From Ilyonectria destructans (taxonomy: Eukaryota > Ascomycota > Sordariomycetes > Hypocreales > Nectriaceae): 64,000 nt of DNA. Positions within the stretch are counted from its first letter, which is position 1; each line of letters starts with the position of its first letter. Location of the stretch: NCBI GenBank assembly GCA_020740775.1, contig JAHEWK010000015.1, positions 62,001 to 126,000 of the forward strand. The letters are read 5' to 3'. A program made the translations under genes and the position numbers. A model generated the notes under the pieces. It did not search any database. It saw only the letters and a program-made list of their open reading frames with translations, and was not told the DNA's origin. Positions 12,739-24,435 of this stretch are shown here, in pieces.

Positions 12739-13308
12739 CTTGAGCCAATTGGTGCGTGTCGAGGCGTTTAGGTGGTCGAGAAGGTGTACGCTCTTTCGCT
12801 CGTTGAGTTGCGCGGGTCCGTCCGACGTTTGAATTGGCGATGGAGATGGTTCCGGGCGTGAGTTGACCCGTACATGGGCCGAGTAGCAAATCGCTGCACA
12901 GGGATTGGCTATGGCGACGGGGTGGGTTGACACTAATCAATGGTACATCGGGAATCGGAGAACAACGGGCTGTTAGTAATGTTCCAACTGTTAGGGACAT
13001 GACATTGACCACCTCGACATACAATCGCGATAGGTGCATGTGCTACATAGATGCATACTCCATGCCCCTCTGTGGATGAGTACGTACCTCCAAGCTCGGT
13101 GGGTGATGGTGGGCGGACCTTGGGAGCTACTGCGACCTACGTACTAGCTGGCATCTGTTAGTCGACCATCCACATGGCGAAACCTCCACGACGAGACTCG
13201 ACGATTCCGAGCTACGGCCACAACAGCACGGCAACTCGACAGCGCGACATCAGCCAAGGTCTAGAAGCCACTACTGATTGACGGGTTCGTCTCGTGGAAG
13301 CTCCCACC
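12739..13308. promoter_or_regulatory. Divergent promoter region NDUFS5 / SEC39, with CCAAT boxes
   Basis: This 570-bp region separates two diverging start codons. In the NDUFS5 direction, CCAAT pentamers (read as ATTGG on the plus strand) occur at 12833-12837 and 12904-12908, about 95 and 166 bp upstream of its ATG. CCAAT boxes bound by the Hap complex commonly control respiratory genes in fungi; a link here is inference. Confidence 0.5.
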
Positions 13309-16145
13309 ATGGCCGCCCCTCTTCCTTTTGGCCCAGCCAAGGTGGTACTCCTTGCTGTACACTTTGCGACGCAAGCCGACATCAACAGCCTGTCATCTCT
13401 GACCGCGCAACATGCCGCCGTCTTGCGCCAGGACCTTGTGCTCCGAATTCTTCTTACACACCTCCCCGAGACGATAAAGCCGGACTTGTACGTTTCATTT
13501 GTTCTGGCCTTAGCCACCGACGACGCGCAGCCGCCACTGGATTGCCCCCTCGATACCACCGTGGTCGATGGCCTTTCGGACGATCAAGCTTCTAAGAAAG
13601 TCAAGAAACTTCGACTTATACACCTATCCATCCCAGATGAAGGAGTCAACGGGCCGGCTGATTCTTTAACCTCTTTTCTGCTCCTCAGGGGCTACAGGAT
13701 GGACGAGGAGGCCGGCATGCTCACCCAGCTACCCGACCTGCTCACTCCCTTCCTCCAACACTCCCCAGTCATACAGACTTGGCTTGTCTCGACGGTGTTG
13801 CCTCTATTGAGGAGAAACCACGAATATTACCCCCAGAAACCAGTTCGATACTCTCTCCTCGAATTCCACAACCTGCCAGACCGAACCGCCATCGATTACC
13901 TCCTGGCCGAGACTGAACTTTCAGAGGATAGTTATGACCTCGTTGGGCGCGACTTTAGTGGCTTAGTTGGCCCTTGGCTGTATAATGATAGTCGATGGAA
14001 GCAAGAATCTTTCATGGACGCCTCGTCTACCGAGACTAGCGCCACGATAGTAATGTCGTGCCCTGGTTGGGAGCAGGCTCTTGAATGGCTTGTTCTACAG
14101 GCGTCCAAGTCATGGAGAATTGCCCTGAAGGTAATCGAACAATGGGACGGTCCGGAGTATATCGATTTAATTGACGACGTCAATATGTGGTTCCAAGAGC
14201 CTCAACAACGGTACCTCGACGTCAGCTACGCCCAAGCCGCCTTGGCTTCCGCATACCTGATACCCGAGGCCACCGCCGACGCTCTGGAAGGTGCATACAA
14301 GATATGCAGCAAGATCGCGTCGCTCATGGACCAAGGTTCGAATGAAACTCTTCAATCAGCAGCGTCTGTGCTAGCTCCCATAGCCGAGCTTGACAGCAAT
14401 GCTTTCCCTGGTGCCAAGACGGCCACTTACATGAGGAATGACTTGTTGAAGACCTCAAACCCCCTGACAACCCCAAATTCTTGCTCAACCAGCCTCTTGA
14501 TGGCGCTTGTCTTGAGCGCGTTCCTCTTGACTCGCGCTGGCGTACCCTGTACCGTGAGAAGAGCCGGTGACCTCGCCTTCATACAAGACCCGGGGGAGCA
14601 GAAGGGTGAACTTACGAGATTGATACGTAATCTGTCTGCCAATCCATCAAAGACAGACGACGCCTACTGGATTCGCGCACGGAACGAAATCTTGTGGCTT
14701 CAAAACTGGGGCAGTGCAAACAGTACAAATTCTGTCGGATCTATTCGGGGCGTGTTTGGTACCATACCCGCGACATATATTGAGATGGAGATACTTAAAG
14801 CCCTACTGTCCAATTCGCGTACGTCTTTGTTATCGACGATTTGTGGAATATTGCTGATGACTCTAATTAGGCTATGCCCTTGCACGATCTTTGTATGAAG
14901 ATGCTCTAGAAAAACCTCTTCCTGCAGACGCCATCCAGAGTACGGTACAAAACTGCGCTCTTGGCTCGTTCGATAACGCTTCCAACCCGAACCGGTCAAG
15001 GGGAGGACTCAAGAGGTGCAACGAAATGTAAGTTGAGGCTGTTGAATGTCAAGCTGTCGCTGACTCCAGGTAGAATCAACGCGTTCCCAAAGACAGTAGG
15101 AAAAGGACTTCCGAGCATTAAACGAATCGAGGCGTTACTAAAAGCGACACATGCCCTCAGCGACTATCGTCTTGTGCTTAAACAAGGCGAGCCCTTCAGC
15201 CCAGTCGTGCTTAGAGTACACTCGGACCCCATCTCGATTATCGAGAGAGTCCTGGAGCAGAATGCAAAGGCGTACACGAGATTGCAGGAGTTCTTGGAGC
15301 TTGGGAACAACATGGTCAGTGCCGGCCTGCCCACATCCAACAAACTCGGAAAGAGACTCTCGGCTGCAGCTGGACATGATGTGGACCGCTTGATGACGGA
15401 GAAACGGATTGTCGCTATGTGCATCGAGGCAGCATTGAGGGAGGACGATTTCGAGACGGCATACTCTTATGTGGTCAGCCGCCTGGGTACATCAACTTCC
15501 ACGACGCCGGAGGGCTGTGATGATGAGTGGTCCTGGAAGGCCGCGTTAGATGCCGGAAAGTCTGCCCGCACCGAGACATCTCAGAAGCCGACTCATCTTG
15601 GAACTGCTAGTGGGAACCCTGAAATTCGACACCTTGAACAGCGCATCGAGTGTCTCGCCACGGCATTGCGCATCGCACCGGCAAACCAACTCCAAGAAGT
15701 CCTAAAGACCTTTCGCCGCTGTGAAGAGCAGCTCGACTCCGCGATCAAAGAAGAAGCTGCCAAGGAGGACGCATGGGATGCCGCCGGCGATCTTCGCAAC
15801 CTCCCGGGAGCCTTCGATGGGCCCGATCCAGACAAGGCCTACCCGCCTCGGAATATCACTGCCAGCGCTGCTGCGCGCCAGTCAGATGAGTCACCTATGT
15901 CGCTTTTCGATCTTTCACGGGCGACGGCTCGAGTGGCATCGAGGAATTTGACCGCATTATCCAGCTTGCAAGGGATTGCTCAAGGCACCACACAGCCCCA
16001 AAGCACTGATGAAGATGACCAAGAACAGCATCGCACGAGGAAAAGAGACCAATTAAGAGAAGCTGCAACCGGAACTTTGGTGTCTGGCGTCGGCTGGCTT
16101 ATTGGCGCGAGTGTCAACCGACCTACTAATGACGACAAGTTGTGA
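13309..16145 (+). CDS. SEC39: Sec39-domain protein (Dsl1 tethering complex)
   Basis: Predicted subunit of the Dsl1 complex, which tethers Golgi-derived COPI vesicles at the ER. Three exons, 13309-14818, 14871-15027 and 15074-16145, give about 912 residues. Introns are 52 and 46 bp (GTACGT..TAG, GTAAGT..TAG). The second join makes KRCNEIINAFP, the phrase expected in fungal Sec39 proteins; using the nearer CAG would introduce a stop. ATG 13309 sits in a strong context (CACCATGG) and the frame upstream begins only with GTG. The protein is mostly alpha-helical, with phrases such as LLKATHALSDYRLVLKQGEPFSPV in its second half. A Glu- and Lys-rich helical tail follows. There is no signal peptide, fitting a peripheral ER protein. 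It faces the Tra2-like gene convergently. Confidence 0.88.
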
Positions 16146-17824
16146 CACCTGCCTAGGGGTAGTCCGCAGGTTTGGGAAATGAGAGATTTTGAGAACAAAT
16201 GAGACGGATGGCTTGGCATGTATAACAAGGACAATCGACGTGCATGGTATGTTTACGCAACGAGAGCTAGGTCATGTACTGAACGAGGGACGATTTAATT
16301 GTCTACATATAATGATACATGAATACTCAATTTGAACGATTGGTTGAGCCCCTTTTGGTACAGTAGGGGCATTTCACACCATGCAGAGCTAACTGAGCAT
16401 ACACTTACCTGAGGATGAGTGGTAAGACAATGTGAGGTATAATCGTCACGCTTGGTAGAGGTGGCTCCGTCTTTCTTTCGTCTTCACATAATATCCCCAT
16501 CTTGTCACTTGACTCAGAGGCGCTTGTAATTAATTCAAGTAATCGATGTTTGAGACTGGCGCAACTCAAAGCGGCAGACGAACATGGCCATTGAAATAGC
16601 ATACATCACTTGATGCAGGAAGTACTCATCCAAAGGGTGTCGAAGGTAGTTTCAGAAGGTATTAGAAAGGACAAGATCCTGGACTATATTAGCGGCGAGG
16701 TAGAACATTCAAGGGTATAAGTATGCATCATGCTTGGCCCCCCTGGCCCTGTTGGATTACCAACCGGGCGTGTTGTGTTAGTGGCAAGGGTTCAGCCTCG
16801 ACACAACCAACCGAATCAACGCGTCTATGACTTGGCTTAACGGGCCACCGCATAAAAGGCATCTGTCAACATCAGTATCGCACTTCCAACCACATCCTTC
16901 GCGAGACGCAAGCTCCAACTGGAGAAGAAATGCGCCAAGCCGGGGTAGAGCCATGTGGCTGTTTAGATGTCATCGCCCACCAACAATGTCATAATGTGGC
17001 CATGGAAGGGGAAGATGAGAGACAAACCCAGGGTTCTGATCCTCGCCAACTCCGCCTCTTCTTACCCCAGTCTCCCCTCAGTGACATCGATTCCCACTAA
17101 CAAGAGTTGCATGGCGTCAAGGTGATTGATTACAGCGAATGGGCGATTGTTTGGCGATAGGCGACACATTTACGGACAAGTCTGGTTTAATGAGTGATGT
17201 CAGTCAAGGCGATAGCAAGAGCTGCCGAGAGCGACGGAGGCCAGCTTCGATTGGCGTGGTCGACGTCGACTCGCAAAGCCCATCGTGAGATGTGTGAAAC
17301 GGTACAGGAGGCTGCGAGCAACGAGTTCCGCAGTCGATGGTGAGTATATTGATCCACAGGTTTCACCCGTCAAGGCCGACGTCGACATCTGTTGAATGGT
17401 GTGTTGACAATGCTATCAAGGAGTCGTCGATAGACGCGATGACTGATGAAGTGTTTGATTCTGCAAAGATCCGGAAGCTGCCATACGTGGTCCATCTGTG
17501 ACCTTGTCGCCGCAAAACCGACCAGCAACAAGAAACTTATTGATGCAGGCCGAGTACCCTTTTTGATTCCATTCCCTTAACGTCGCAATCACACGAAACT
17601 CCTGAGTGAGCAGATCCTAATCGAGAGTCTGCTGTAGTCCATGGAAGGAAAGCAAAGAAAGAAACAGAAAAGTGAACAAGCAAAACAAGAAGTCAAGGAA
17701 AGGAGATTCGAGACTCAACCCCGGTATTCAGTTGTTGACTCAAGACAGCTGGGGTCGATTGTACGGTCTGTACTTAGTTGCGGTCGGGGCCTAGGAGGAT
17801 TAGCGGGGACTTGTAATGCGACAC
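16146..17824. other. 1.7-kb convergent intergenic region
   Basis: This lies between the 3' ends of SEC39 and the Tra2-like gene. Only short isolated frames are present. I see no conserved protein, tRNA or repeat in it. Its length is unusual for a convergent pair and may reflect long 3' UTRs. Confidence 0.5.
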
Positions 17825-19128
17825 TTAGTAGCCCGAACCTCCATAGGGGTCGCGTGTCTCGGATCGAGAAGCAGACTCGCCATAACCAGCGGCACCACCA
17901 GCAGGAGCACCACTGGCAGGCTCTCGGGATCGGGGAGCATCACGCTCGCCTCCACGCTCATGGCGATCGCCACGCTCATATCCGCCGGGGGCACCGCCGC
18001 GAGGACCGTAGCGATCACGGTCTTCACGTCCAGCATATCGATCGCGTCCGTAGCCTTCCTCACGGTCACGGCGCTCGTAGCCGCGGTCATAGTCGCGGCC
18101 ATAACCTCGATCCTCGTAGCGACGCTCTTCGCGATAGCCACGTTCATAGCCGCCACCGCTGCCACCACCGCTGCCGCCGCCGCCGCCGCTGGCACGCTCT
18201 TGACCGCCGCTGCGCTCAGTGCCGCCACGCTCCGCGCCACCGCGCTCAGCGCCACCGCGGTCTTCATACCGTCGGTCGTAGTTGCGTTCGTAGCCACGGT
18301 AGCGGTAGGGGTCATCGCGGCCGTAACCGCCGCCGCCGCCACCTCCGTATCCGCCACGCCGGCGGTCGTCATAGCGAGGGCGAGGGTCTGGGAGAAGAAT
18401 AATGAGACGAGGACGAACAGTGAGTTAAAGCAATTACTTACCTCGCTTGGGAGGACCAAAGTACTTGCCGGGGGTAGGGGTACGAGGGCGAGCTCGGCGA
18501 GCCTTCTCGATGCTTAGCGTGCGGCCTTCGATCTGTTCACCCTGGAGTCCCTCCTTGGCAGCATCGGCCTGGTCGGCGGTGACCATCTTGACGAAACCGA
18601 AACCACGAGACTCCTTCGTGTGAGGGTCGCGCATAATCTGGCACTTCTCGACCTCACCGTACTTCTCGAACATCTTCGTCACCTCGCCCTCGGACAACTT
18701 GGGGTGAATGCCGGTGACAAAGAGGTTGGAGCCGGGGTTGATGGCACCGTCATCATCATCTCTGGGGCCAGAGACGTCCTTCATGTTGCTGCAGTAGTGT
18801 ATGAGCAAGACATATTTTGCGAAAAGAATTGTTGGAGGTAGCTTACCTGTCGGGGTTGCCGTTTGGCGAAGCAGAGCGGCGGCGGCCGCCGTCGTTGTCG
18901 TCACGAAGAGGACGGGGAGAGGCGCTTCGGTTGTCGCGCTCATAACGGGGGCCCTCGTCTGAAGATGGAACGGTCAGCGAATTGCCAGATGGTTGAAAAG
19001 GGAGGATGTGGTGCGGGTGGACGGAAGACGCGTCTGCGCGCGCGCGCAGCGAACAGGCAGAGTGACAGGGACGAACCTTCGTAGCGATCGCCATTGGCGG
19101 CCTCGTAATCCATGCTGGTAGTCGCCAT
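17825..19128 (-). CDS. Tra2-like SR-type RNA-binding protein (single RRM)
   Basis: Probable splicing regulator of the transformer-2 type, acting in the nucleus on pre-mRNA. Four exons, 19128-19077, 18958-18847, 18788-18442 and 18387-17825, join in matching phases to about 357 residues. Introns are 118, 58 and 54 bp. The first donor is the unusual GTTCGT. Residues 18-55 contain RSASP and RRRSASP phosphorylation-type motifs. The RRM spans about 76-154, with RNP2 LFVTGI (77-82) and RNP1 RGFGFVKM (116-123). The last exon has no ATG in frame and encodes a low-complexity tail of Arg, Tyr, Gly, Glu and Asp with RGG-like and RY-rich repeats, ending GGSGY. Such tails bind RNA and can drive phase separation. 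The long plus-strand frames across this exon are shadows of the repeats. Confidence 0.85.
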
Positions 19129-20796
19129 CTTGATTAATGTTGCCGGGGATGAGGAAAGGCAACAAGTCAGGTTGGTGATGCGAGGTGGATGGTGTGGGAT
19201 GTGATGTCTCAATCCTGAGCCGTGATGTTGAGATGAGGCTGGAAGGAAGGGAGAGAAAAAAATGGAAGGTAGGGTTGGGGAAGGAGTGGGAGAAGAAAAG
19301 GAAGAAGGAACGGGCACGGGCACGGGTAGGTGCAGAATACAGTATCCGACGGGTGGCAGAGGAGCTTGCCAGCTGCCAAACTGAATGCGCGGGAGAGAAC
19401 AAAGAGAAGCGGCAACAGGTGTAGACAGGTGATGACAGATGAGGACGGGTCTGGACGGGGGAAATGGAGGATGGGAATGAAGGGTTGGATGATGGCGGGC
19501 GCCGGGGAGACGAACTGTTCCGTCAGCTGGCCAAGCGAGCTACGGGCGCACCATCCACAAGCAAAGTGAGGCGGAGGAGGCAAACTCTCTGGGCACAGGC
19601 ACTGTAAGGTACCTGCATCTTTGGCAAGGGTACCATACCAGCTTGAGCCCGGCCATCCGGTACCTCCTGTTAGGGTGCGGTACGATGGCTGGCAGCCGAC
19701 GAGGCAACCGAACAGTGGCTGGTGGCTTGTGTGGCCGTGCACGAGCCACCAACCTCTCAACTGCCCACCTCTCCTTGGTATGGAGTATAAATACAGGCCT
19801 CTTTAGTGGGAAGAGGGCCTAAGTGAGCAGTTTTAGCGGGGAGTTCCAGCAGCAAAGCGCCCTTATACTCGCTGAACGGTTCATCAGCCTCAGGTTCCTG
19901 TACCTGAGCTTGTTTGTCCTTCCCCACAACCCCGGATTATTACACTTTTGACCGTTACGGCGGGCTCGCTCATCATCCAGTTACATAGGAGAACGCAGAC
20001 TCTGCATAAGGTAACTCGGTATCTGCGACGTCGAGGAGATACCAAAATGATAGGTTTCGGAACAAACATATATGCCCAGGTGCTCTCTTAGACACGGAGT
20101 CGGTCGACTCTTTAGCTATCATTCTAACCGGCGTACCTAACTTTGCGGCTCCCCGAGGACGTCTCAATAATCCACCGAAAAATACACATTCTCAAACCAA
20201 GACTGGCTTGAAGCCTGATACTATTGCTGACGACATGTTTGATCATCCGAACCCACTTGCCGCCATCGACGAGTGGCCAATTCGGCCTCCCTGAGGCCGC
20301 GTGGGGTCGAGCTGCACACGGGACATTATCCGCTGCAGGTCATAACTCGCATCCACTGCCTCGGGAAATTCAGTAACGGCTGACCGAGGACCTGAATTTC
20401 CATGGCCAATCTCTCAAGGGTTGGGCCGCCCAGGGTGTATTAGCGGCATTTCCATCCACCCGAAACTTGTTCAATCCGCTGGGAAGCCTGCGCCTTGTTA
20501 GACATTCAGATCTGAATATCCCGTCCATCTGGAATGGTCGGTGCACAATCATGGGGCTGAGTGTGGATTTGCCCCGTGTCCGGATTCGTCTTGTGCACTC
20601 ATTTATCCCCCAATCGGCTCTACTTTCAGATGCGGGGGATGTAAACTCGTCCTCCAATCTACCGATCTCCTACTTCAAACATCTACAGAGAAGACTGGGG
20701 AGATCCGTGATCTCAATATCATTCTGTTGCTGTTATTTTCCCTCAAAACACGACCCTCAGTTCACCGTCGAAGGCCCCCGATTGTTGCTACAAATA
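19129..20796. promoter_or_regulatory. 1.7-kb divergent intergenic region (Tra2-like / SDR)
   Basis: This is the upstream region of both flanking genes. It holds a TATAAATA element at 19786-19793 that is about 1 kb from the SDR start, and three GGTACC hexamers within 57 bp (19608, 19629 and 19659). The Tra2-like leader is CT-rich when read on the minus strand. No gene is supported in it. Confidence 0.5.
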
Positions 20797-21611
20797 ATGT
20801 CACTGCAGGGAAAGGTCTACGCCATCACGGGCGGTGCAAGCGGCATCGGCCTCGCAACAGCTAAAATACTCTCTCGGCGAGATGCCATTGTTTGTATCGC
20901 TGATGTTGACCCCGCCGCAATGGAATCCGCCACCTCATACTTCGCGGAACAGAAAGTCCCTTTCACAGTCACCCGAGTTGACGTCTCTCAGCGAGATCAG
21001 GTTGAGGGGTGGTTGGATAGCATAGTGGACAAATATGGGCGACTCGATGGTGCCGCGAATGTTGCCGGCGTCATCGGCAAACACCACGGGATCCGGCCAG
21101 TCGCAGAGCTCGAAGACGACGAGTGGCACAAGATCATCGCTGTGAACCTGACAGGGACCATGTATTGCCTACGGGCAGAGCTGCGCAGGGTTGTCGATGG
21201 TGGATCTATCGTCAACGTTGCTTCCATCCACGGTATTAAGGGCACGTGCTCGTAACTCGTTTGACCATAAGGTTCCCGGTTTTCTGACTAGTATGCATAG
21301 GATTCGCCAAGCATGGCGCATATGACGCCAGCAAACATGGCGTCGTCGGTTTGACCAGAGCGGCGGCCAAGGAAAACGGCAAGCGAGAGGTTCGGGTTAA
21401 TGCAGTTGCCCCCGGGGCAATACTCACTCCCTTAATGCAAAAGGCGTGGGACATTCATAGCCGGCCCGAGGACGCCCCGTTTGATGAGCCAAGTGCTTTC
21501 CAACGTCAGGGCACCCCGGAAGAATGCGCGAATGTGATTGCCTTCCTGCTTGGTCCGGAGAGCTCCTTTGTGAGCGGTAGTGTGTATGAGGCGGACGGAG
21601 CTTGGCTCTGA
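20797..21611 (+). CDS. Short-chain dehydrogenase/reductase (SDR)
   Basis: NAD(P)-dependent oxidoreductase of the classical SDR family; the substrate cannot be read from sequence. Two exons, 20797-21241 and 21301-21611, give 251 residues, the usual length. The cofactor motif TGGASGIG is at 11-18. NVASIHG supplies Ser143, and the YxxxK motif (GAYDASKHG) supplies Tyr156 and Lys160. NAVAPG and the C-terminal VSGSVYEADGAWL are typical. An Asp in ADVD after beta-2 favours NAD over NADP (inference). No GT donor gives the right phase. Only a GC donor at 21242 restores the expected IKGFAKHGAYDASK, so this appears to be a GC-AG intron of 59 bp. The gene converges on NAT3 with 87 bp between stops. Confidence 0.85.
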
Positions 21612-21698
21612 CAGCAACCTAGTCACTCAATCTCGCAGGGTGAGAACTGAAGCTGGGGAGGAGTTTTGGGGGGACAATATACGATCCAAAGCACGACC

Positions 21699-22330
21699 TT
21701 ACCAGACATCTTCTGGCTCAACTTCGTGGTTTTCTCCATCGACCCGAATATGCTGGTGGTCCTTATCCCGCTTCATGGGCTTTCGCATGTCGAAGGCATC
21801 CTCTCCTGACTTGGTCGGGTCCGTCGCATGATCACCGTAGTAATCTTTGACTACACGGAAAACACTATAGCCTAGGTTTTTGTAGAAAGTGATGGCGCGG
21901 TGGTTGCTGCTTCGAACGAACAGGTCGACAAACCAAGCATTGTTCGCATCGGCGGCAAGCTCGAGCTGCTTGGTCAAAATTTTTCCAATGCCAGATCGTC
22001 GGGCCTCCGGTGCTACAGTGAGGGCGGTGATGTGCGCATGCCACGGGAGGTAGTGCTCGGAAAACTTGTACGCATCAGGGGATGATTCCACTTTGCCCAT
22101 GACTGTCGACGGAGGATCAGCACTAGGTCGACAATCTAGAACGTCCAATGGCCAGTCTCACTGTATCCCATGATATTCCCATCTATATCTTCGCACACCT
22201 GGAAGAGGGAAGGCCATTTCGCATGGTACTGGAGGTAGAAGTTGAGCTCGTATGTTTCTGTGAGCGGGTCGAGGTTGCACTTGGAGAACTTGTTCACGTC
22301 GTCGGGACGAAATCGGCGAAATGTGGCCAT
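21699..22330 (-). CDS. NAT3: N-terminal acetyltransferase B catalytic subunit (Nat3/Naa20)
   Basis: Predicted catalytic subunit of NatB, which acetylates nascent proteins starting Met-Asp, Met-Glu, Met-Asn or Met-Gln at the ribosome. Exons 22330-22162 and 22102-21699 give 190 residues, close to the family length of about 190. The 59-bp intron has a GTGAGA donor and GTCGACAG acceptor in phase 1, making GYIMGKVES. The N-terminus MATFRRFRPDDVNKFSKCNLDPLTETY is characteristic (segment about 1-27). The GNAT acetyl-CoA site reads RRSGIG (91-96), preceded by the ITALTVAPE strand. The C-terminal tail is charged. The partner Mdm20/Naa25 is not in the window. Confidence 0.92.
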
Positions 22331-23240
22331 CTTAGAGTGCCTTCGGTCGGTATTCGAGATCGGAGAGGAGCAAGGTAGATCAGTAAGGAGGCGGCAGTCA
22401 AGGCAAACGTTTTGAAATGACTGGGGTGGTGGGAAACTGAGGATTTGGTAGAAAAGAGTTGCGCTGTGAGGTCAGGTTGGTGGTACGTGGGGTTTTCAGC
22501 AGAGGTACACTCAATACGTTACGATTTGCGATGGTGGGCCGTGCAGCAAGCCGCAGGCGGATGTGGCGGCCCAGCCACACCAGCGAGGGGCAGGGAGGTC
22601 GTAGTGGAATGAAACCCGACGTGATCGGGTACCAAAAAGCAGGTACTCAATCTACTGCGTGGAGGAGGGGGAATACTTGAGCACTAAGTAGCATTATGCC
22701 GAGTTCATCATGGATCCACCTCGAGTTTCGCTTCCCACTGCATCGACCGCCACGACAGCGTTGACAGTTGAACAGTCATTGCAACAACACGGCGGATGGC
22801 CTTAGTACCACTCTTATGATTAATGCACGTGTGGCACACAGGCACGCTTTCCTCGACACTTGGAGTTGACAGCATCGGCCTGCCAACCTCCAGCTTTGTT
22901 TCCGCCGGCTCCCTCACGCGTCATTAGCTGAGGCGGTGGTGCTAATAGTCCCCCAAGCCCAATATCATTTAGGAGGCACGGCTACCGACCAAGACCAAGG
23001 TTGCGCCTACAGAGCAGATCCTCCTTTGACAACCGGACCACCCCAACCCACCCACGACATACCAGCTGCGACTGCAGCCAACGGCAGTTCTTTGACATAC
23101 TTCTCGGACCACGTCAGCCGCTTCCCCTCTTCCACCTCCCAGACCGTCGTCACGAATCGCGGGTTTCAGCTCTGGCCGTGCCGTGCCGAGCCTCGAGCTT
23201 ATCAAACCCCGACAACCTTGCCCGACATCCAGATACCAAT
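22331..23240. promoter_or_regulatory. Divergent intergenic region (NAT3 / hypothetical)
   Basis: This 910-bp stretch is between two diverging start codons. CT-rich leader sequence on the plus strand precedes 23241. No separate gene is supported. An open frame continues upstream from 23001 in the same frame as the next gene but has no family support. Confidence 0.5.
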
Positions 23241-24435
23241 ATGCCGTCCTCGCCGCATACCCCGAGGCACTCTCGGAACTCCTCGGCCTTCGATAGCTAC
23301 TCGGGCTCACCTCGGAACAGACGCCTATCCAAGTCCTCAGTGCAAGATTCGTCGACGCCGTACCGAAACAGCTTCAACCAAACCGATGAGTTGGATATGA
23401 GCGTGCTTGCCAGCGGGGGAGCAGCCGCCGGGAATGGCATGGGGAATTTGGCAGATGAGTTGGCAGATGCATTCTCGGACTCGGGAGATGAGGGTGAATA
23501 CGATGATGGGGACCTGGATGGCGAGTCGCTGGGCCCTGACGAGGGGCATCCGGATGAGGCGAGTGGCACAAAGGGCATCAACAGCCCACCGGGACACGAT
23601 GGCGACAGGGCAGCGCCTGCGAGCCTTACCTTGCTCTCGCCACGGCGGGGACATCAGAGACAAAAGAGCGAGTACGACGGGAGCGAGTATGGGTCAGAGT
23701 CGGATCTCGAGTCTCCCGGCATGCCTCCTGGTTTGGTGGCCAAGATTGATGCCGTGGAATCTTTGGCCCGGCGGGGGAATGAGAATGTCGGTGGACCAGC
23801 TGATGATGTCTTCAAGAGAGTTACGACCGGGCTGCGGGACCTCGGATCACAATCTAGCGTAGAGGCCAGCGCCTCGAGGTGAGAGTCATGGCCGCCGAGC
23901 TTTAGGTTGATGAACTAACCAGAGTGGCAGGTTGATAACAGCACATTCAGCGCTGACGACGCATTTGACTCACCAAACTCGCCAAATACACAACCTGACG
24001 TTTCCTCTGTTATCCCCACTGGCTCCGCCTCCAGACGAGGAGACGATCGAAGAGCTTGTACCATTACTCCTGTCGCTTTCGGACAGCATGCCCCGACCTT
24101 CAACATCAGCCTTCAACTCGCTGACGGCGCTGCACACGATTACATCGGATTTGGTCCAAACTCTGAATTATCTTTCTGACACTCTACACATGTCTCGTCA
24201 GACGACAACAATGGCAACTAGGCGGTTGAGGAGTGCCAAGGAGATTGTGGCCGAGATGAGACGGGAAGAGGAGCTTAAGGAAGAAGGCGAGCGGTGGCTG
24301 ACACGAGGCAACTGGGGTGAGCGACTGGAGAAGAGGGAATGCGCGGGGGTGTGCGGGGACGTGATTGGAGGATTTGAAGAAGTTTGCAATGGATGGCGAG
24401 AGAGACTGCTCGCGCAGGCAGAGTCTCAAGCGTAG
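23241..24435 (+). CDS. Conserved fungal protein of unknown function with helical C-terminal half
   Basis: Exons 23241-23878 and 23931-24435 give about 380 residues. The 52-bp intron has GTGAGA, branch ACTAACC and GGCAG, phase 2. The start MPSSPHTPRHSRNSS is the first ATG in the CT-rich leader, although the frame stays open to 23001. Residues 1-180 are Ser- and acid-rich with several S/T-P and RRxS-type sites and look disordered. From about residue 165 the protein is helical, with long amphipathic stretches (TSDLVQTLNYLSDTLHMSRQ; RSAKEIVAEMRREEELKEEGERW) suggesting a coiled-coil scaffold. I do not recognise the family. The layout (disordered phosphorylatable head, helical tail) resembles small cytoskeletal or kinetochore adaptors, but this is speculation. 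Confidence 0.75.

Noticed and set aside
13294..13308. Upstream GTG start for SEC39 (likewise 32068 for GPC1, 46109 for ECM14, 9538 for the 7869-9307 gene)
   Set aside because: Nuclear fungal genes start with ATG. In each case an in-frame ATG follows and fits the family or a signal peptide.
17641..18517. Plus-strand and out-of-frame minus-strand frames over the Tra2-like last exon
   Set aside because: They are shadows of the repetitive Arg/Gly/Tyr coding sequence. The correct frame joins perfectly to the RRM exon.
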